A program made the translations under genes and the position numbers. A stretch of 64,000 nucleotides of DNA from Streptomyces olivaceus (GTDB lineage: Bacteria > Actinomycetota > Actinomycetes > Streptomycetales > Streptomycetaceae): NCBI RefSeq assembly GCF_000721235.1, contig NZ_JOFH01000017.1:1-64000 (forward strand), in the 5' to 3' direction. Position 1 is the first letter of the stretch; each line of letters opens with the position of its first letter. Shown here one piece after another: positions 46,393 through 55,102 of the stretch. A model generated the notes under the pieces. It was not told the origin of the DNA. It worked only from the letters and a program-made list of their open reading frames with translations, and did not search any database.

Positions 46393-46911
46393 TCAGGCAC
46401 CGCGTTCGCCGGAGCGGCGGCGCGAGAGGTGGTGAGCGGTGCCCACCGAACCGGCGACGAGCAACGCGCCGAGCCCGATCTGCTTCAGGTCGAACCCCGC
46501 GATGCTGCCGCCCTCCCCGGCGTGCACGCCCTTGGAGTGGTGGGGCTCGGGGGTCGGACGGTGCGAGCCGCCGCCGGCGATGGTCAGGTCCACGGTGCCG
46601 GACCTCTCCTTGCAGGCGAACGCCACCCGGTAGACCGCCCCGGGCCGGGCGTCCCGGTCGACCCGGGCCGTCGCCGACGACTCGTGCCGGGGGATCGTGA
46701 CGGTGTCGAACACGGGCGAGGTGACCGTGACACGCCCCCGGCAGCCGGCGGCGCCGCGGCCCACCCCCAGCGTCACCTCGCCGCCCGGCGCCACGGTGGC
46801 GGGGCGGACGGTGAAGCCGAAGGTGTCCGAGCCCGCGGCCCCGGCCGGTGCACAGGCGGAGAGGACGGCGACGCCGAGCAGAGCGACCGAGGCGACGGGT
46901 ATCGCGCGCAT
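46393..46911 (-). CDS. Small exported protein related in plan to the 45737 gene
   Basis: 172 residues from MRAIPVASVALLGVAVLSAC, with GGAGG 7 nt upstream. The signal contains a lipobox-like LSAC, so it may be a lipoprotein rather than a free secreted protein. An Ig-like region has Cys in GAAGCRGRVTV and VAFACKERSG. A His/Pro linker (HRPTPEPHHSKG) precedes a hydrophobic segment (GLGALLVAGSVGTAHHL) and SRRRSGERGA. The same order of parts occurs in its convergent neighbour. Function unknown; a surface role with the sortase is inferred from position. Confidence 0.8.
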   Translation of the reverse strand: MRAIPVASVALLGVAVLSACAPAGAAGSDTFGFTVRPATVAPGGEVTLGVGRGAAGCRGRVTVTSPVFDTVTIPRHESSATARVDRDARPGAVYRVAFACKERSGTVDLTIAGGGSHRPTPEPHHSKGVHAGEGGSIAGFDLKQIGLGALLVAGSVGTAHHLSRRRSGERGA

Positions 46912-47124
46912 GGTGAATCCTCCGGGTCTCCGAGGAGCGGCGGGCGGACCTGTTCCGCACGCGCGGGAAATGCACCTCGATGCCCGAAACGCTAGGAACC
47001 CGGGCGTGTCGACGCGATCGCTGTCGGGCGAATGGGGCACGCGTGTGGGCCGCTCAGGGGACGCGGCGGCGTGTCGACGGCACGTCGGGCGTGCCCTCCG
47101 GGCGTCCCCCGAGCACGGCCCGTA

Positions 47125-47889
47125 TCAGTCCCCGGCCCCCGGGAAGAGGCTCAGGAAGGGTTCGGTCGACGCCGCGACGCCCCGGCTGAAGGGTGCGTCG
47201 AAGTCCCAGATCAGGAAGAGCAGGAAGGCGATCAGCGCGGAGAACAGCCCGGCGAGGACCAGTTCGCGCGGCGTGCGCCGGATCTGCAGTGCGAAGACCA
47301 TGCCGATCGTGATGACGGCCCCGGCGATGAGGCCGAACCACACCACCCCCGGCATGGTCGCGCCGGTCGACTGCGCACGGGCGGTGCGCGCCTGGTCGGC
47401 GATGGTCACCTGGTCGAGCAGCGGCTGGTAGGCCTGGGCCTCGAAGTCCGACTTCGGCTCGTAGTCGGTGACGTCGGCGCGGACGCGGTCGAGGAGTTCG
47501 GTGCCGCGGTCGGTCAGGTCGTCGTGGTCGGCCATCGCCTTCCACTCCGTGGTGACGACGTGTCCGACATAGGCGTTGACATCCTCCCGGATGCGGTCAC
47601 GGACGTCGGGCGGATAGGCCCGGACGCGTTCGGAGATCTCGTGCAGTGCCACGGCCTCCGTCTGCACGTTGTCCTGGGCGGCGCTGCGCGCCTCCCAGAC
47701 ACCGGCGATGGCCAGGCCCAGGACGATGGCGTACACCACGCCGATCCACATCGTCATGTACTCGATGACGTCCGGCGTCTCGGTGGTGTCCTCGTCGTCG
47801 GAGGCCGTGCGGTGCCGCAGGAGGGTGACGATGACCACCACGACGCAGGCGGCCAGCATCGCGAGGGTGAGAACAAGCCATTCCGGCAA
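47125..47889 (-). CDS. DUF4239 (bestrophin-like) membrane protein
   Basis: 254 residues. Two membrane segments lie at the N terminus (VLTLAMLAACVVVVIVTLL and MWIGVVYAIVLGLAIAGVW). A soluble helical region follows (about 70-170, rich in Asp and Arg), then two segments near the end (VVWFGLIAGAVITIGMVFAL and ELVLAGLFSALIAFLLFLIW). This is the DUF4239 pattern, often annotated bestrophin-like; ion-channel activity is unproved. It starts 15 bp after the stop of the proline-rich gene on the same strand, so the two likely share an mRNA. Confidence 0.88.
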   Translation of the reverse strand: MPEWLVLTLAMLAACVVVVIVTLLRHRTASDDEDTTETPDVIEYMTMWIGVVYAIVLGLAIAGVWEARSAAQDNVQTEAVALHEISERVRAYPPDVRDRIREDVNAYVGHVVTTEWKAMADHDDLTDRGTELLDRVRADVTDYEPKSDFEAQAYQPLLDQVTIADQARTARAQSTGATMPGVVWFGLIAGAVITIGMVFALQIRRTPRELVLAGLFSALIAFLLFLIWDFDAPFSRGVAASTEPFLSLFPGAGD

Positions 47890-47904
47890 GACGGGCTCCA
47901 GGGT

Positions 47905-48540
47905 TCAGCGCGCACGGAGCGCGGCGACGGCGACCACCGCGGGCACGGTGATGAGCAGGACGAAGACGAGCGGCGAGGTGGTCCCGCGCGAGGATCGCCG
48001 CGGGGGCCGGGCTGTACGGTGCCGCGGGTAGTGCACCGGGGTCATCGACGGCCGGGGCGTGGGGGTGGCCGACGGGGCGGTCGCGGGCGGGGACGGCCGT
48101 TCCCGCGCGGGCGCCCGGGTGGGGCCGGGCGTCCGCGCGGGGGCCGGTTCGGGCGCCGCGGGCCGGGCGGGGGCCGGCCGCGGCGGTGCCGGCGGTGGCG
48201 GTTCGGGCTTCGGCGCCGGAGGCGTGGAGGGTGGCTCCGGCGCGGGCGGCGGGGGAGAGGGCTTCGGCGGGGGTGGTGTGGGCGGCGGCGGTGTCGGAGT
48301 GGGTGGCGGTGGCGGTTTCGGAGAGGGCTTGCCGCAGGGTGGGAAGGTCGGCCAGGAGTGGCTCCCGGCGACCGCCACCGCGTCGGTACCGCCCGGTCCG
48401 GTCGAGGCGTACGCGCAGGCGTCGGCCCGCGCGTCGCCGACCGGTGTGCCGACGAGCGTGAACGTCAGCGTCACCAGGGCCAACACCCGTCCGGCTACGG
48501 CGGATCGGGTCGGTTCGGGTCCATGCACGACGCAGATCAT
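47905..48540 (-). CDS. Exported proline-rich protein with C-terminal membrane anchor
   Basis: 211 residues from MICVVHGPEPTRSAVAGRVL. A signal peptide ends near GDARA-D at residue 38, followed by a short region with two Cys (ADACAYAST and FPPCGKPSP). A long Pro/Lys/Thr-rich arm (about 70-160) then leads to a single membrane helix (LVFVLLITVPAVVAVAAL). The arm could span the wall. No enzymatic domain is seen. The frame is open further upstream and the ribosome site is weak, so the start is uncertain. It precedes the DUF4239 gene. Confidence 0.7.
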   Translation of the reverse strand: MICVVHGPEPTRSAVAGRVLALVTLTFTLVGTPVGDARADACAYASTGPGGTDAVAVAGSHSWPTFPPCGKPSPKPPPPPTPTPPPPTPPPPKPSPPPPAPEPPSTPPAPKPEPPPPAPPRPAPARPAAPEPAPARTPGPTRAPARERPSPPATAPSATPTPRPSMTPVHYPRHRTARPPRRSSRGTTSPLVFVLLITVPAVVAVAALRAR

Positions 48541-48889
48541 GAGGCCTGGCGCACCCGGCCACGCCCGAGTGACCGGCGATTGCCCCGAAGGAGGGAAACG
48601 GGCCGCCCGGCGGTTTGACCTCCGCCGATCCGCCCGCCGCGGACCCCGCACGTCTGAGCGAGGCACGCGGGACGGTCGTTCGCGCGTCCTGCGCCGGCCG
48701 GTGACCCGACGGCCCGTGCCGGGCCCTCCGCCGGGACCGGCCCGCGGGCCGGGCGTCCGGAAAGAGTCCCGTGCGTCCGAAAAGAATCCCGTGCCGTGTT
48801 GAACACAACCGGCACCCCCGTGCGTACCCAGTGTCGTGCGGCGACCGGCAGGGGCGCCCCAACACCTTCGCGATGATCGGGGAATGACG
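48541..48889. promoter_or_regulatory. Divergent promoter region before the SCO0930-type gene
   Basis: 349 bases without a recognised gene. At 48759-48795 two direct copies of about 20 bp occur (GTCCGGAAAGAGTCCCGTGC and GTCCGAAAAGAATCCCGTGC), followed by GTGTTGAACAC, an 11-bp palindrome at about 48797. This pair is a good candidate for an activator or ECF-sigma site driving the lipoprotein gene. Confidence 0.5.
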
Positions 48890-49834
48890 ATGAAGACCTC
48901 CTGGCGGAGCGCCTCACTGGTGGCGAGCGCTGCGGCGGTGCTGGCGCTGACGACGGGGTGCGGCGGCCAGGACGGCGGCGCCGCGGCCGGCAGCCAGAAC
49001 GTGGGGGCCACGGCCTCGCCCGGCGACGTCGGCGAGATCGGCACCGGCGCGGACGACGGACTCGGCGCGAACGGCGCCCAGGCGTCGGCGAGCGCCCCCG
49101 AACCCGCGGGCAAACTGTCGGTCACCGCGAACGCCGAGATCGGCGAGCTGGTGACCGACGGAGCGGGCCGCACCCTCTACCGGTTCGACGCGGACACCGC
49201 CAAGCCGCCCAAGACGACCTGCGAGAACGACTGCGCCACCGCCTGGCCCCCGGTGGCCGCGGACGACGCCCTCGCCGGGGAGGGTGTCGACAAGGCGCTG
49301 CTCGGCGAGGTCACCCGCCCCGACGGCACCAAGCAGCTGACCATCGGCGGCTGGCCCGCGTACCGCTACGCCAAGGACACCGCCGCCGGCGACGTCAAGG
49401 GGCAGGGCGTGGGCAAGAAGTGGTACGCCCTGGCCGCCGACGGCAAGAAGGCCGAGGCCGAGCCGGCCGCCGGGCTGTCCACCCGCGAGGACCCGAAGCT
49501 CGGCGAGATCGTCGTCGACAAGAACGGCATGACCGTCTACCGGTTCATGAAGGACGAGGCCTGGCCGAAGCCGGTGTCTGCCTGCACCGGTGCCTGCCTG
49601 GACAAGTGGCCCGTCGTGGCCCCCGTCGAGACCAACGACACCGAGGGCGTCGAGAAGAAGGGCCTGATGAGCTTCACCCGGCCCGACGGCGCCGCCCAGC
49701 AGACCATCGACTGCTGGCCGATCTACACCTTCGCCGGTGACAAGGCGGCGGGCGACACCAAGGGGCAGGGCGTGGGCGGCACGTGGTACGCGGTCGCGCC
49801 CGACGGAAAGCCGGTCGGCGCGCCGAAGAAGTAG
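48890..49834 (+). CDS. SCO0930-family lipoprotein, repeat type
   Basis: 314 residues. The ATG at 48890 is preferred because CGGGGA lies 6 nt before it; the ATG at 48884 abuts that site. The lipoprotein signal ends LALTTGC. Two copies of the secreted-repeat (lipoprotein_15) domain follow. Each has the pattern GELVTDGAGRTLYRFDADTA / GEIVVDKNGMTVYRFMKDEA, Cys pairs (CENDC and CTGAC), W-P-P/V and a GQGVGKKWYAL / GQGVGGTWYAV end. The match to the NCBI family named after SCO0930 is from memory. Function is unknown; the Cys and aromatic residues suggest redox or cofactor binding at the surface. Confidence 0.9.
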   Translation: MKTSWRSASLVASAAAVLALTTGCGGQDGGAAAGSQNVGATASPGDVGEIGTGADDGLGANGAQASASAPEPAGKLSVTANAEIGELVTDGAGRTLYRFDADTAKPPKTTCENDCATAWPPVAADDALAGEGVDKALLGEVTRPDGTKQLTIGGWPAYRYAKDTAAGDVKGQGVGKKWYALAADGKKAEAEPAAGLSTREDPKLGEIVVDKNGMTVYRFMKDEAWPKPVSACTGACLDKWPVVAPVETNDTEGVEKKGLMSFTRPDGAAQQTIDCWPIYTFAGDKAAGDTKGQGVGGTWYAVAPDGKPVGAPKK

Positions 49835-50083
49835 CCACTCCCGCCGGCCGTTCCTCGCCGCGCGCGACCAGGTGGACCGTCCTCTCCGTAACCGTACGGA
49901 GGGGGCGGTCCCGTTCGTGCGTGTTCGGGGTACATGGGGATGCTCTGGGCCGCCCCGATTCCCGGCATGTGCCCTTGGCAGTGACCGGGAACGGACGGTC
50001 AATTTCCGTTTGGACTCGCCCGTTTGGCGGACGATCAGTAGCCTCAGCTCGAACACCAGACCGCCTACGCCTTGGAGAGCCAG

Positions 50084-50896
50084 ATGGAGCGTCCCGCCTG
50101 GGTCCCGCGCAGCATCGACATCTCGGTGCCCAGCGTGTCCCGGATCTACGACTTCTACCTGGGCGGTTCGCACAACTTCGAGGTGGACCGCGAAGCGGCC
50201 CGCAGGGCCATGGAGTTCATGCCGGGGCTGCCCAAGATCATGCAGGCCAACCGGGCGTTCATGCGCCGGGCCGTGCGCTTCGCCACCGAGGAGGGCATCG
50301 ACCAGTTCCTCGACATCGGTTCGGGCATCCCCACCTTCGGCAACGTCCACGAGGTGGCCGCGCGCGCCCGTCCCGGCGCCCGTGTCGTCTACGTCGACCA
50401 CGACCCGGTCGCGGTCGCGCACAGCGAGGCCGTCCTGGCGGACCTCGACGACGCGGACGTCGTCGTCGCCGACCTGCGGGGGCCGCGGGAGATCCTCGCC
50501 GCCCCGCAGGTGGAACGGCTGATCGACCTGAATCGACCGGTGGCCCTGCTGCTGGTTGCCATACTGCACTTCGTGGAAGACGCGGACGACCCGTACGCGG
50601 CGGTCGCCGAGCTGAGCGACGCGCTCGCGCCCGGCAGCCTGCTGGTGCTCACCCACGCCTCCTACGAGCACGTCCCGCTGCCCGCCGAGCAGGCCGGCGG
50701 AGCGGTGGACGTGTACAAGGACATCCGAAATCCGCTGATCATGCGTTCGCGCGACGACATCGCACGGTTCTTCAAGGGGTACGACATGGTGGAGCCCGGA
50801 CTGGTTCCGATGCCGCGCTGGCGGTCCGAGCAGGCGCCGGAGGACGAGGACCCGTACGCGTTCTCGGGTTACGCCGGCGTGGGACGCAAGGCGTGA
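50084..50896 (+). CDS. SAM-dependent methyltransferase, DUF574 type
   Basis: 270 residues from MERPAWVPRSIDISVPSVSR, with GGAGAG 4 nt before the ATG. A TTG at 50072 is possible but less likely. RIYDFYLGGSHNFEVDREAA is the family signature, QFLDIGSGIPTFGNVHEVA is motif I for S-adenosylmethionine, and VYVDHDPVAVAHSEAVL the acidic motif. The family (Methyltransf_19) is greatly expanded in actinobacteria and its substrates are unknown. Its stop codon overlaps the GTG of rmdA (GTGA), so the two proteins are translationally coupled and may act together. Confidence 0.9.
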   Translation: MERPAWVPRSIDISVPSVSRIYDFYLGGSHNFEVDREAARRAMEFMPGLPKIMQANRAFMRRAVRFATEEGIDQFLDIGSGIPTFGNVHEVAARARPGARVVYVDHDPVAVAHSEAVLADLDDADVVVADLRGPREILAAPQVERLIDLNRPVALLLVAILHFVEDADDPYAAVAELSDALAPGSLLVLTHASYEHVPLPAEQAGGAVDVYKDIRNPLIMRSRDDIARFFKGYDMVEPGLVPMPRWRSEQAPEDEDPYAFSGYAGVGRKA

Positions 50897-53037
50897 GGGC
50901 GGAGCCGGACGGGCCGGAGGACCGGCTGCGCCGGTTCGCGACGATCTGGAGCCGGGCCGTCTTCCCGGCGACCTCCACGTCCTCCACCCGGATCGAGTTC
51001 GAGGAGCAACTGCTGCCGCTGGCCCGCCGGCTGAGCGAGGTGCTGCGCGCACGGACCTTCGACGCACCGGAGGCCAGGGCGGTCGGCGGCGCGCTGGTCG
51101 ACGCCCACTGCACCGACCCCGAAGCCCTCTCCCGGACGCTGGACTGCGTCGACGCGTACCTGGTGCTCTACTGCGGCGACGACGGCGACCCCGAGGACCT
51201 GCGGGCCCGTTCGGCGCGGCTCCAGCATGCCATGGCCGCCGGGTTCGCCGGGGCGCTGCGGGCCAGGACCCTCGCCGAGCAGGAGGCCATCGCGCAGGCC
51301 GCCCTGAAGGCCCAGGGCGTGGTGGCCGAGGCGCTGCACGCCAGTGAGGCGCGCTTCCGCGCGGTCTTCGAGGGCGCGGCGATAGGCATCGGCATCGCCG
51401 ACCTGGACGGCAACGTCCTCCAGGTCAACGAGGCGCTGATGCGCATGTTCGGCGTCGCCGACCCGATGCTGGGCGGACGCCGGGCCACCGAGTGGACGCA
51501 CCCCGAGGACGCGCCGCAGACCTGGCGCCTCTACGACGAACTGGTGCGCGGCGAGCGCGAGCACTACCACGTGGAGAAGGCCTTCTACCGGCCCGACGGC
51601 ACGGTCCTGTGGACCAACCTGACCGTCTCCCTGCTGCGCGACGCCGACGGCGTCCCGCAGTACCAGCTGGCGCTGATGGAGGACACGACGGAGCGGCGGC
51701 TGCTCAACCTGCGCCTGCGCTACGAGGCCACGCACGACGCGCTCACCGGTCTGCCCAACCGCAGCTTCTTCTTCGAACGCCTGGAGAAGGCCCTGGGCGC
51801 CGGTCCCGAGCAGCGCTTCGGCCTGTGCTACCTCGACCTGGACGGCTTCAAGGCCGTCAACGACAGCCTCGGCCACGCGGCCGGCGACCGGCTGCTCGTC
51901 GAGGTCGCCGACCGGCTGCAGGCCTGCGCCACCGCACCCGGCGAGATGGTGGCCCGGCTCGGCGGTGACGAGTTCGTGGCGCTGACCACCGGCCGGGACA
52001 CCCGGCGCGAGGTCGACGAGCTGGCCGGACGGATCATGAACGCGCTGCTCGCCCCGGTCAGCGTCGAGGGCCGTGAGCTGACCGTGCGCGGCAGCATCGG
52101 CATCGTGGAGGGGGCGGCCGGCGAACGCAGCCCCGCGGAGGTGCTGCGCAGCGCCGACATCACCATGTACCGGGCCAAGTCGGCCGGCGGCAACCGCTTC
52201 GAGCTGGCCGACCCGGAGGCCGACGCGCGCGTCATCACCCGGCACGGGCTGACCACCGCGCTGCCCGCCGCCCTGGACCGGGGCGAGTTCTTCATCGAGT
52301 ACCAGCCGCTGGTCCACCTCGGCGACGGCACCGTGAGCGGGGCCGAGGCGCTGGTGCGCTGGCTGCACCCGCAGCACGGCGTGCTCGGCCCCGACCGCTT
52401 CATCCCGCTCGCCGAACACACCGGCCTGATCGTCCCGTTGGGCCGCTGGGTCCTGGAGCAGTCCGTGCGCCAGGCGCGCCTGTGGCGGGAGCGGTACGGC
52501 GAGTCGACCGCCGCGGGTCCGATGCGGATCAACGTCAACCTCTCGCCCTGCCAGCTCACGCACCCCGGGCTGGTCCAGGACACCGTCGACATCCTGGAAC
52601 GGACCGGCGTCGCGCCCGACGCGCTGTGCCTGGAGGTCACGGAGTCGGCGCTGATCGGCGCGGACGACGACCTGCTGAAGCCGCTGCGCCGGCTGGCCGA
52701 GATGGGCGTCGACATAGCCCTGGACGACTTCGGCACCGGCTACTCCAACCTCGCCAACCTGCGCCGGCTGCCGGTGAGCGTCCTCAAGCTCGACCGGTCC
52801 TTCACCCAGAGCATGCAGCAGTACCCGGCGGACCCGGTCGATCTGAAGATCGTCGAGGGGATCGTCGCCCTGGCCCACAGCCTGGACCTCACGGTCACCG
52901 TGGAGGGCGTGGAGACCGGCGCCCAGGCCGAGCAACTGCGCGTGCTCGGCTGCGACACGGCCCAGGGCTGGTACTACGCCCGCCCGGGCCCGCCGGACCG
53001 GCTGCACGAACTGGCCCTGGTCGACGCCACGGGCTGA
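50893..53037 (+). CDS. rmdA: PAS-GGDEF-EAL c-di-GMP enzyme
   Basis: 714 residues from a GTG overlapping the methyltransferase stop. The N-terminal 140 residues are helical and of unknown fold. A PAS domain (about 145-275) starts EALHASEARFRAVFEGAAIG. The GGDEF motif is intact at residues 357-361 (ARLGGDEFVAL), and the EAL motif at 485-487 (SGAEALVRWLHP). The phosphodiesterase metal sites NVNLSP, EVTESA, DDFGTGYS and KLDRSF are all present. Both cyclase and phosphodiesterase halves look able to work. Architecture and context match what I recall as RmdA of S. coelicolor, a c-di-GMP phosphodiesterase affecting development. Being soluble, it should respond to a cytosolic signal through PAS. Confidence 0.92.
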   Translation: MRAEPDGPEDRLRRFATIWSRAVFPATSTSSTRIEFEEQLLPLARRLSEVLRARTFDAPEARAVGGALVDAHCTDPEALSRTLDCVDAYLVLYCGDDGDPEDLRARSARLQHAMAAGFAGALRARTLAEQEAIAQAALKAQGVVAEALHASEARFRAVFEGAAIGIGIADLDGNVLQVNEALMRMFGVADPMLGGRRATEWTHPEDAPQTWRLYDELVRGEREHYHVEKAFYRPDGTVLWTNLTVSLLRDADGVPQYQLALMEDTTERRLLNLRLRYEATHDALTGLPNRSFFFERLEKALGAGPEQRFGLCYLDLDGFKAVNDSLGHAAGDRLLVEVADRLQACATAPGEMVARLGGDEFVALTTGRDTRREVDELAGRIMNALLAPVSVEGRELTVRGSIGIVEGAAGERSPAEVLRSADITMYRAKSAGGNRFELADPEADARVITRHGLTTALPAALDRGEFFIEYQPLVHLGDGTVSGAEALVRWLHPQHGVLGPDRFIPLAEHTGLIVPLGRWVLEQSVRQARLWRERYGESTAAGPMRINVNLSPCQLTHPGLVQDTVDILERTGVAPDALCLEVTESALIGADDDLLKPLRRLAEMGVDIALDDFGTGYSNLANLRRLPVSVLKLDRSFTQSMQQYPADPVDLKIVEGIVALAHSLDLTVTVEGVETGAQAEQLRVLGCDTAQGWYYARPGPPDRLHELALVDATG

Positions 53038-53048
53038 GCGGCGCCCGG

Positions 53049-53151
53049 CCCTGGACTGGGGCAGGCCTACGACTGGGCCCGGCCCACGACTTGGGCCGAC
53101 CCGCGGCTGGGGGGCGACCCACCGCTGGGGCCGGCCCGCGGCTGGGGCCGG
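53049..53151 (+). repeat. Six 17-bp tandem repeats between rmdA and a LysR gene
   Basis: Units at 53049, 53066, 53083, 53100, 53118 and 53135, of the form CCCGCGGCTGGGGCCGG, 17 bp each with one of 18. They fill the gap between two convergent genes almost completely. Confidence 0.85.
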
Positions 53152-53168
53152 CGATGTCGGCGGCGGCC

Positions 53169-54005
53169 CTACGCTCCGGCGCGGGCGGCCTCGGCCACCT
53201 CCGTCGCCGCGCGCACCAGGGCCGCGACCGCCGTCGAGCGGGACTGCCCGGGCCAGGCGAGGGCGAGCACGACCGGCGGGGCGTCGGTCACCGGACGGTA
53301 GGCGACGCCGGGACGCGGATAGCGCACGGCGACCGAGGCGGGCAGCAGCGTGACGACCTGTCCGAGGGAGACGGCCGTGAGTACCTGGGCCAGATCGCCG
53401 TGGCCGCGCAGGGCCTCGTCGATGTGCCGCTCCACGGAGCCGGCGTCCAGCCCGAGGTCGGCCAGCTCCAGCCGGTCCCGGGCGGCCAGCGGGTGGTCCG
53501 AGGCGAGGACGGCTACGCGCGGTTCGACGGCCAGCGTCTCGGTGTCCAGACCGGCGCCGTCGAACGGCTCGTGGATCAGGGCCACGTCCGCCTCGCCGGC
53601 GCGCATCAGCCCCGGCTGCTGCCGCCAGCCGCACAGCCGGACGGCCACCGGCACGGCCCCGGGGTCGGCCGCGTAGCGCGCGAGGATCGGTTCGAGCAGT
53701 CCCGCGTCCCCGTCGGCCTTCATCGCCAGGACCAGCTTCGGTTCCTGTGCCGCGCGCCGGGTCCGCCGACCGGCGGCCTCCAGGGCGTCGAGCGCGACGC
53801 GGGCCTCGGTGAGCAGCACGTCCCCCGCCGGGGTCAGCGTCACACGATGGGTGGTCCGCTCGAACAGGGTGACACCCAGCTCGGCCTCCAGGCGGCGGAT
53901 CGCCCGGGACAGGGGCGGCGGGGAGATGCCCAGCCGCTCGGCGGCCCGGGCGAAGTTGAGCTCCTCGGCGACCGCCACGAAGTAGCGCAGAGAGCGTGAC
54001 TCCAC
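53169..54005 (-). CDS. LysR-family transcriptional regulator
   Basis: 278 residues from a GTG with GGGGAGG 7 nt upstream. The helix-turn-helix is SLRYFVAVAEELNFARAAER, then LGISPPPLSRAIRRLEAELG. The effector domain contains LVLAMKADGDAGLLEPILAR, DVALIHEPFDG and LLPASVAVRYPRPG. It is divergent from an NAD(P)-binding oxidoreductase gene 184 bp away, its probable target. The inducer is unknown. Confidence 0.92.
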   Translation of the reverse strand: MESRSLRYFVAVAEELNFARAAERLGISPPPLSRAIRRLEAELGVTLFERTTHRVTLTPAGDVLLTEARVALDALEAAGRRTRRAAQEPKLVLAMKADGDAGLLEPILARYAADPGAVPVAVRLCGWRQQPGLMRAGEADVALIHEPFDGAGLDTETLAVEPRVAVLASDHPLAARDRLELADLGLDAGSVERHIDEALRGHGDLAQVLTAVSLGQVVTLLPASVAVRYPRPGVAYRPVTDAPPVVLALAWPGQSRSTAVAALVRAATEVAEAARAGA

Positions 54006-54189
54006 GATCCGCCTCCCCTCGGTGTTGCCCTCAGGGTAACAACCGGGACCCGATCGGTCCTTCAGTTCCAGGGGCCCCGCGCCCAGGATGGAAGAGCGCC
54101 GGGGACGCGTGCGGAACACCTTCCCGCTCCGGCGCGAACCCCTCGTCACCTGTGTGTACTTCCTCTCTCCTGAACCGGAGCCGTGCCTC

Positions 54190-55089
54190 GTGATCGTCAT
54201 CACCACCCCGACCGGCGGAATCGGCCGCCAGGTCCTCGACAACGTCCTGGACGCCCTCGACACCCGCGGGGACGGGACCGCGGTCCGCGTGATCGCCCGG
54301 GATCCCGGCCGCCTCACCGCCAGGGCCCGCGAGCGGGCGGAGGTCATCAAGGGCTCGCACGCGGACGCCGACGTCCTGGGCGCCGCCTGCGACGGTGCCG
54401 ACCAGGTGTTCTGGCTGGTCCCGCCGGACGCCCGCGCCCACAGCGTCGAGGACCACTTCCACGCCTTCTCGCTGCCGCTGTGCGAGGCGATCGCGCGGCA
54501 CGGCGTCGCCCGCGTCGTCGCCGTCTCCACCCTGGGCCGCGGCGTCGCCGAGAACGCCGGGCAGGTCTCCGCCTCGCTCGCCGTGGACGAGCGGATCGCC
54601 GCCACCGGCGTCCACTACCGCGCGCTGTGCCCGCCCTTCCTGATGGAGAACCTGCTCGGCCAGGCGAAGTCCCTGCGCGCCACGGGGGAGCTCCGCATGG
54701 CCTACCCCGCCGACCGGATCCTGCGCACCTGCGCCACCGGCGACATCGCCAGGACGGCGGCCCGGCTGCTGCTCGACGACTCCTGGACCGGCCGCGCCGA
54801 CGTCCCCTTCGTGGCCCCCGACGACCTGACCCCCGAGGGCATGGCGGAGGTCCTGTCCGGCGTGCTGGGCCGGCCGGTGCGCGTGCGGGAGTCCACCCCC
54901 GAGGAGTACCGGGCCTCCGTCCGCGGCCTCGGGGCGAGCGAGGACGTCGCCCGGAACTACGCCGACATGGCCTCGGCGATGAGTACCCAGGGCTTCTACG
55001 GCGCGGCCGAGCCCGGCACCCCCGACACCGCGCCCACCGGATTCCGCCGCTGGTGCGAGGAGGTACTCCGGCCGGCCGCGCTCGCCTGA
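54190..55089 (+). CDS. NmrA-like NAD(P)-binding oxidoreductase
   Basis: 299 residues from MIVITTPTGGIGRQVLDNVL (GTG start, CCGGAG upstream). TPTGGIGRQ is the atypical-SDR cofactor loop, and VIARDPGRL follows the second strand as in NmrA and YtfG quinone-oxidoreductase relatives. VFWLVPPDA and VVAVSTLGRGVAENAG are further family points. RALCPPFLMENLL marks the substrate pocket. It probably reduces a quinone or senses NADP. It is under likely control of the divergent LysR gene. Confidence 0.88.
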   Translation: MIVITTPTGGIGRQVLDNVLDALDTRGDGTAVRVIARDPGRLTARARERAEVIKGSHADADVLGAACDGADQVFWLVPPDARAHSVEDHFHAFSLPLCEAIARHGVARVVAVSTLGRGVAENAGQVSASLAVDERIAATGVHYRALCPPFLMENLLGQAKSLRATGELRMAYPADRILRTCATGDIARTAARLLLDDSWTGRADVPFVAPDDLTPEGMAEVLSGVLGRPVRVRESTPEEYRASVRGLGASEDVARNYADMASAMSTQGFYGAAEPGTPDTAPTGFRRWCEEVLRPAALA

Positions 55090-55102
55090 CCCGCGGGCCC
55101 CG

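Noticed and set aside
45737..46911. LPXTG or LAXTG sorting signals in the two surface proteins
   Set aside because: I looked before each C-terminal hydrophobic segment and found only Gly/Ser-rich sequence.
49928..49933. GGGTAC as a sigma-B type -10 element before the methyltransferase
   Set aside because: No matching GNNTN -35 element occurs at 14-16 bp spacing.
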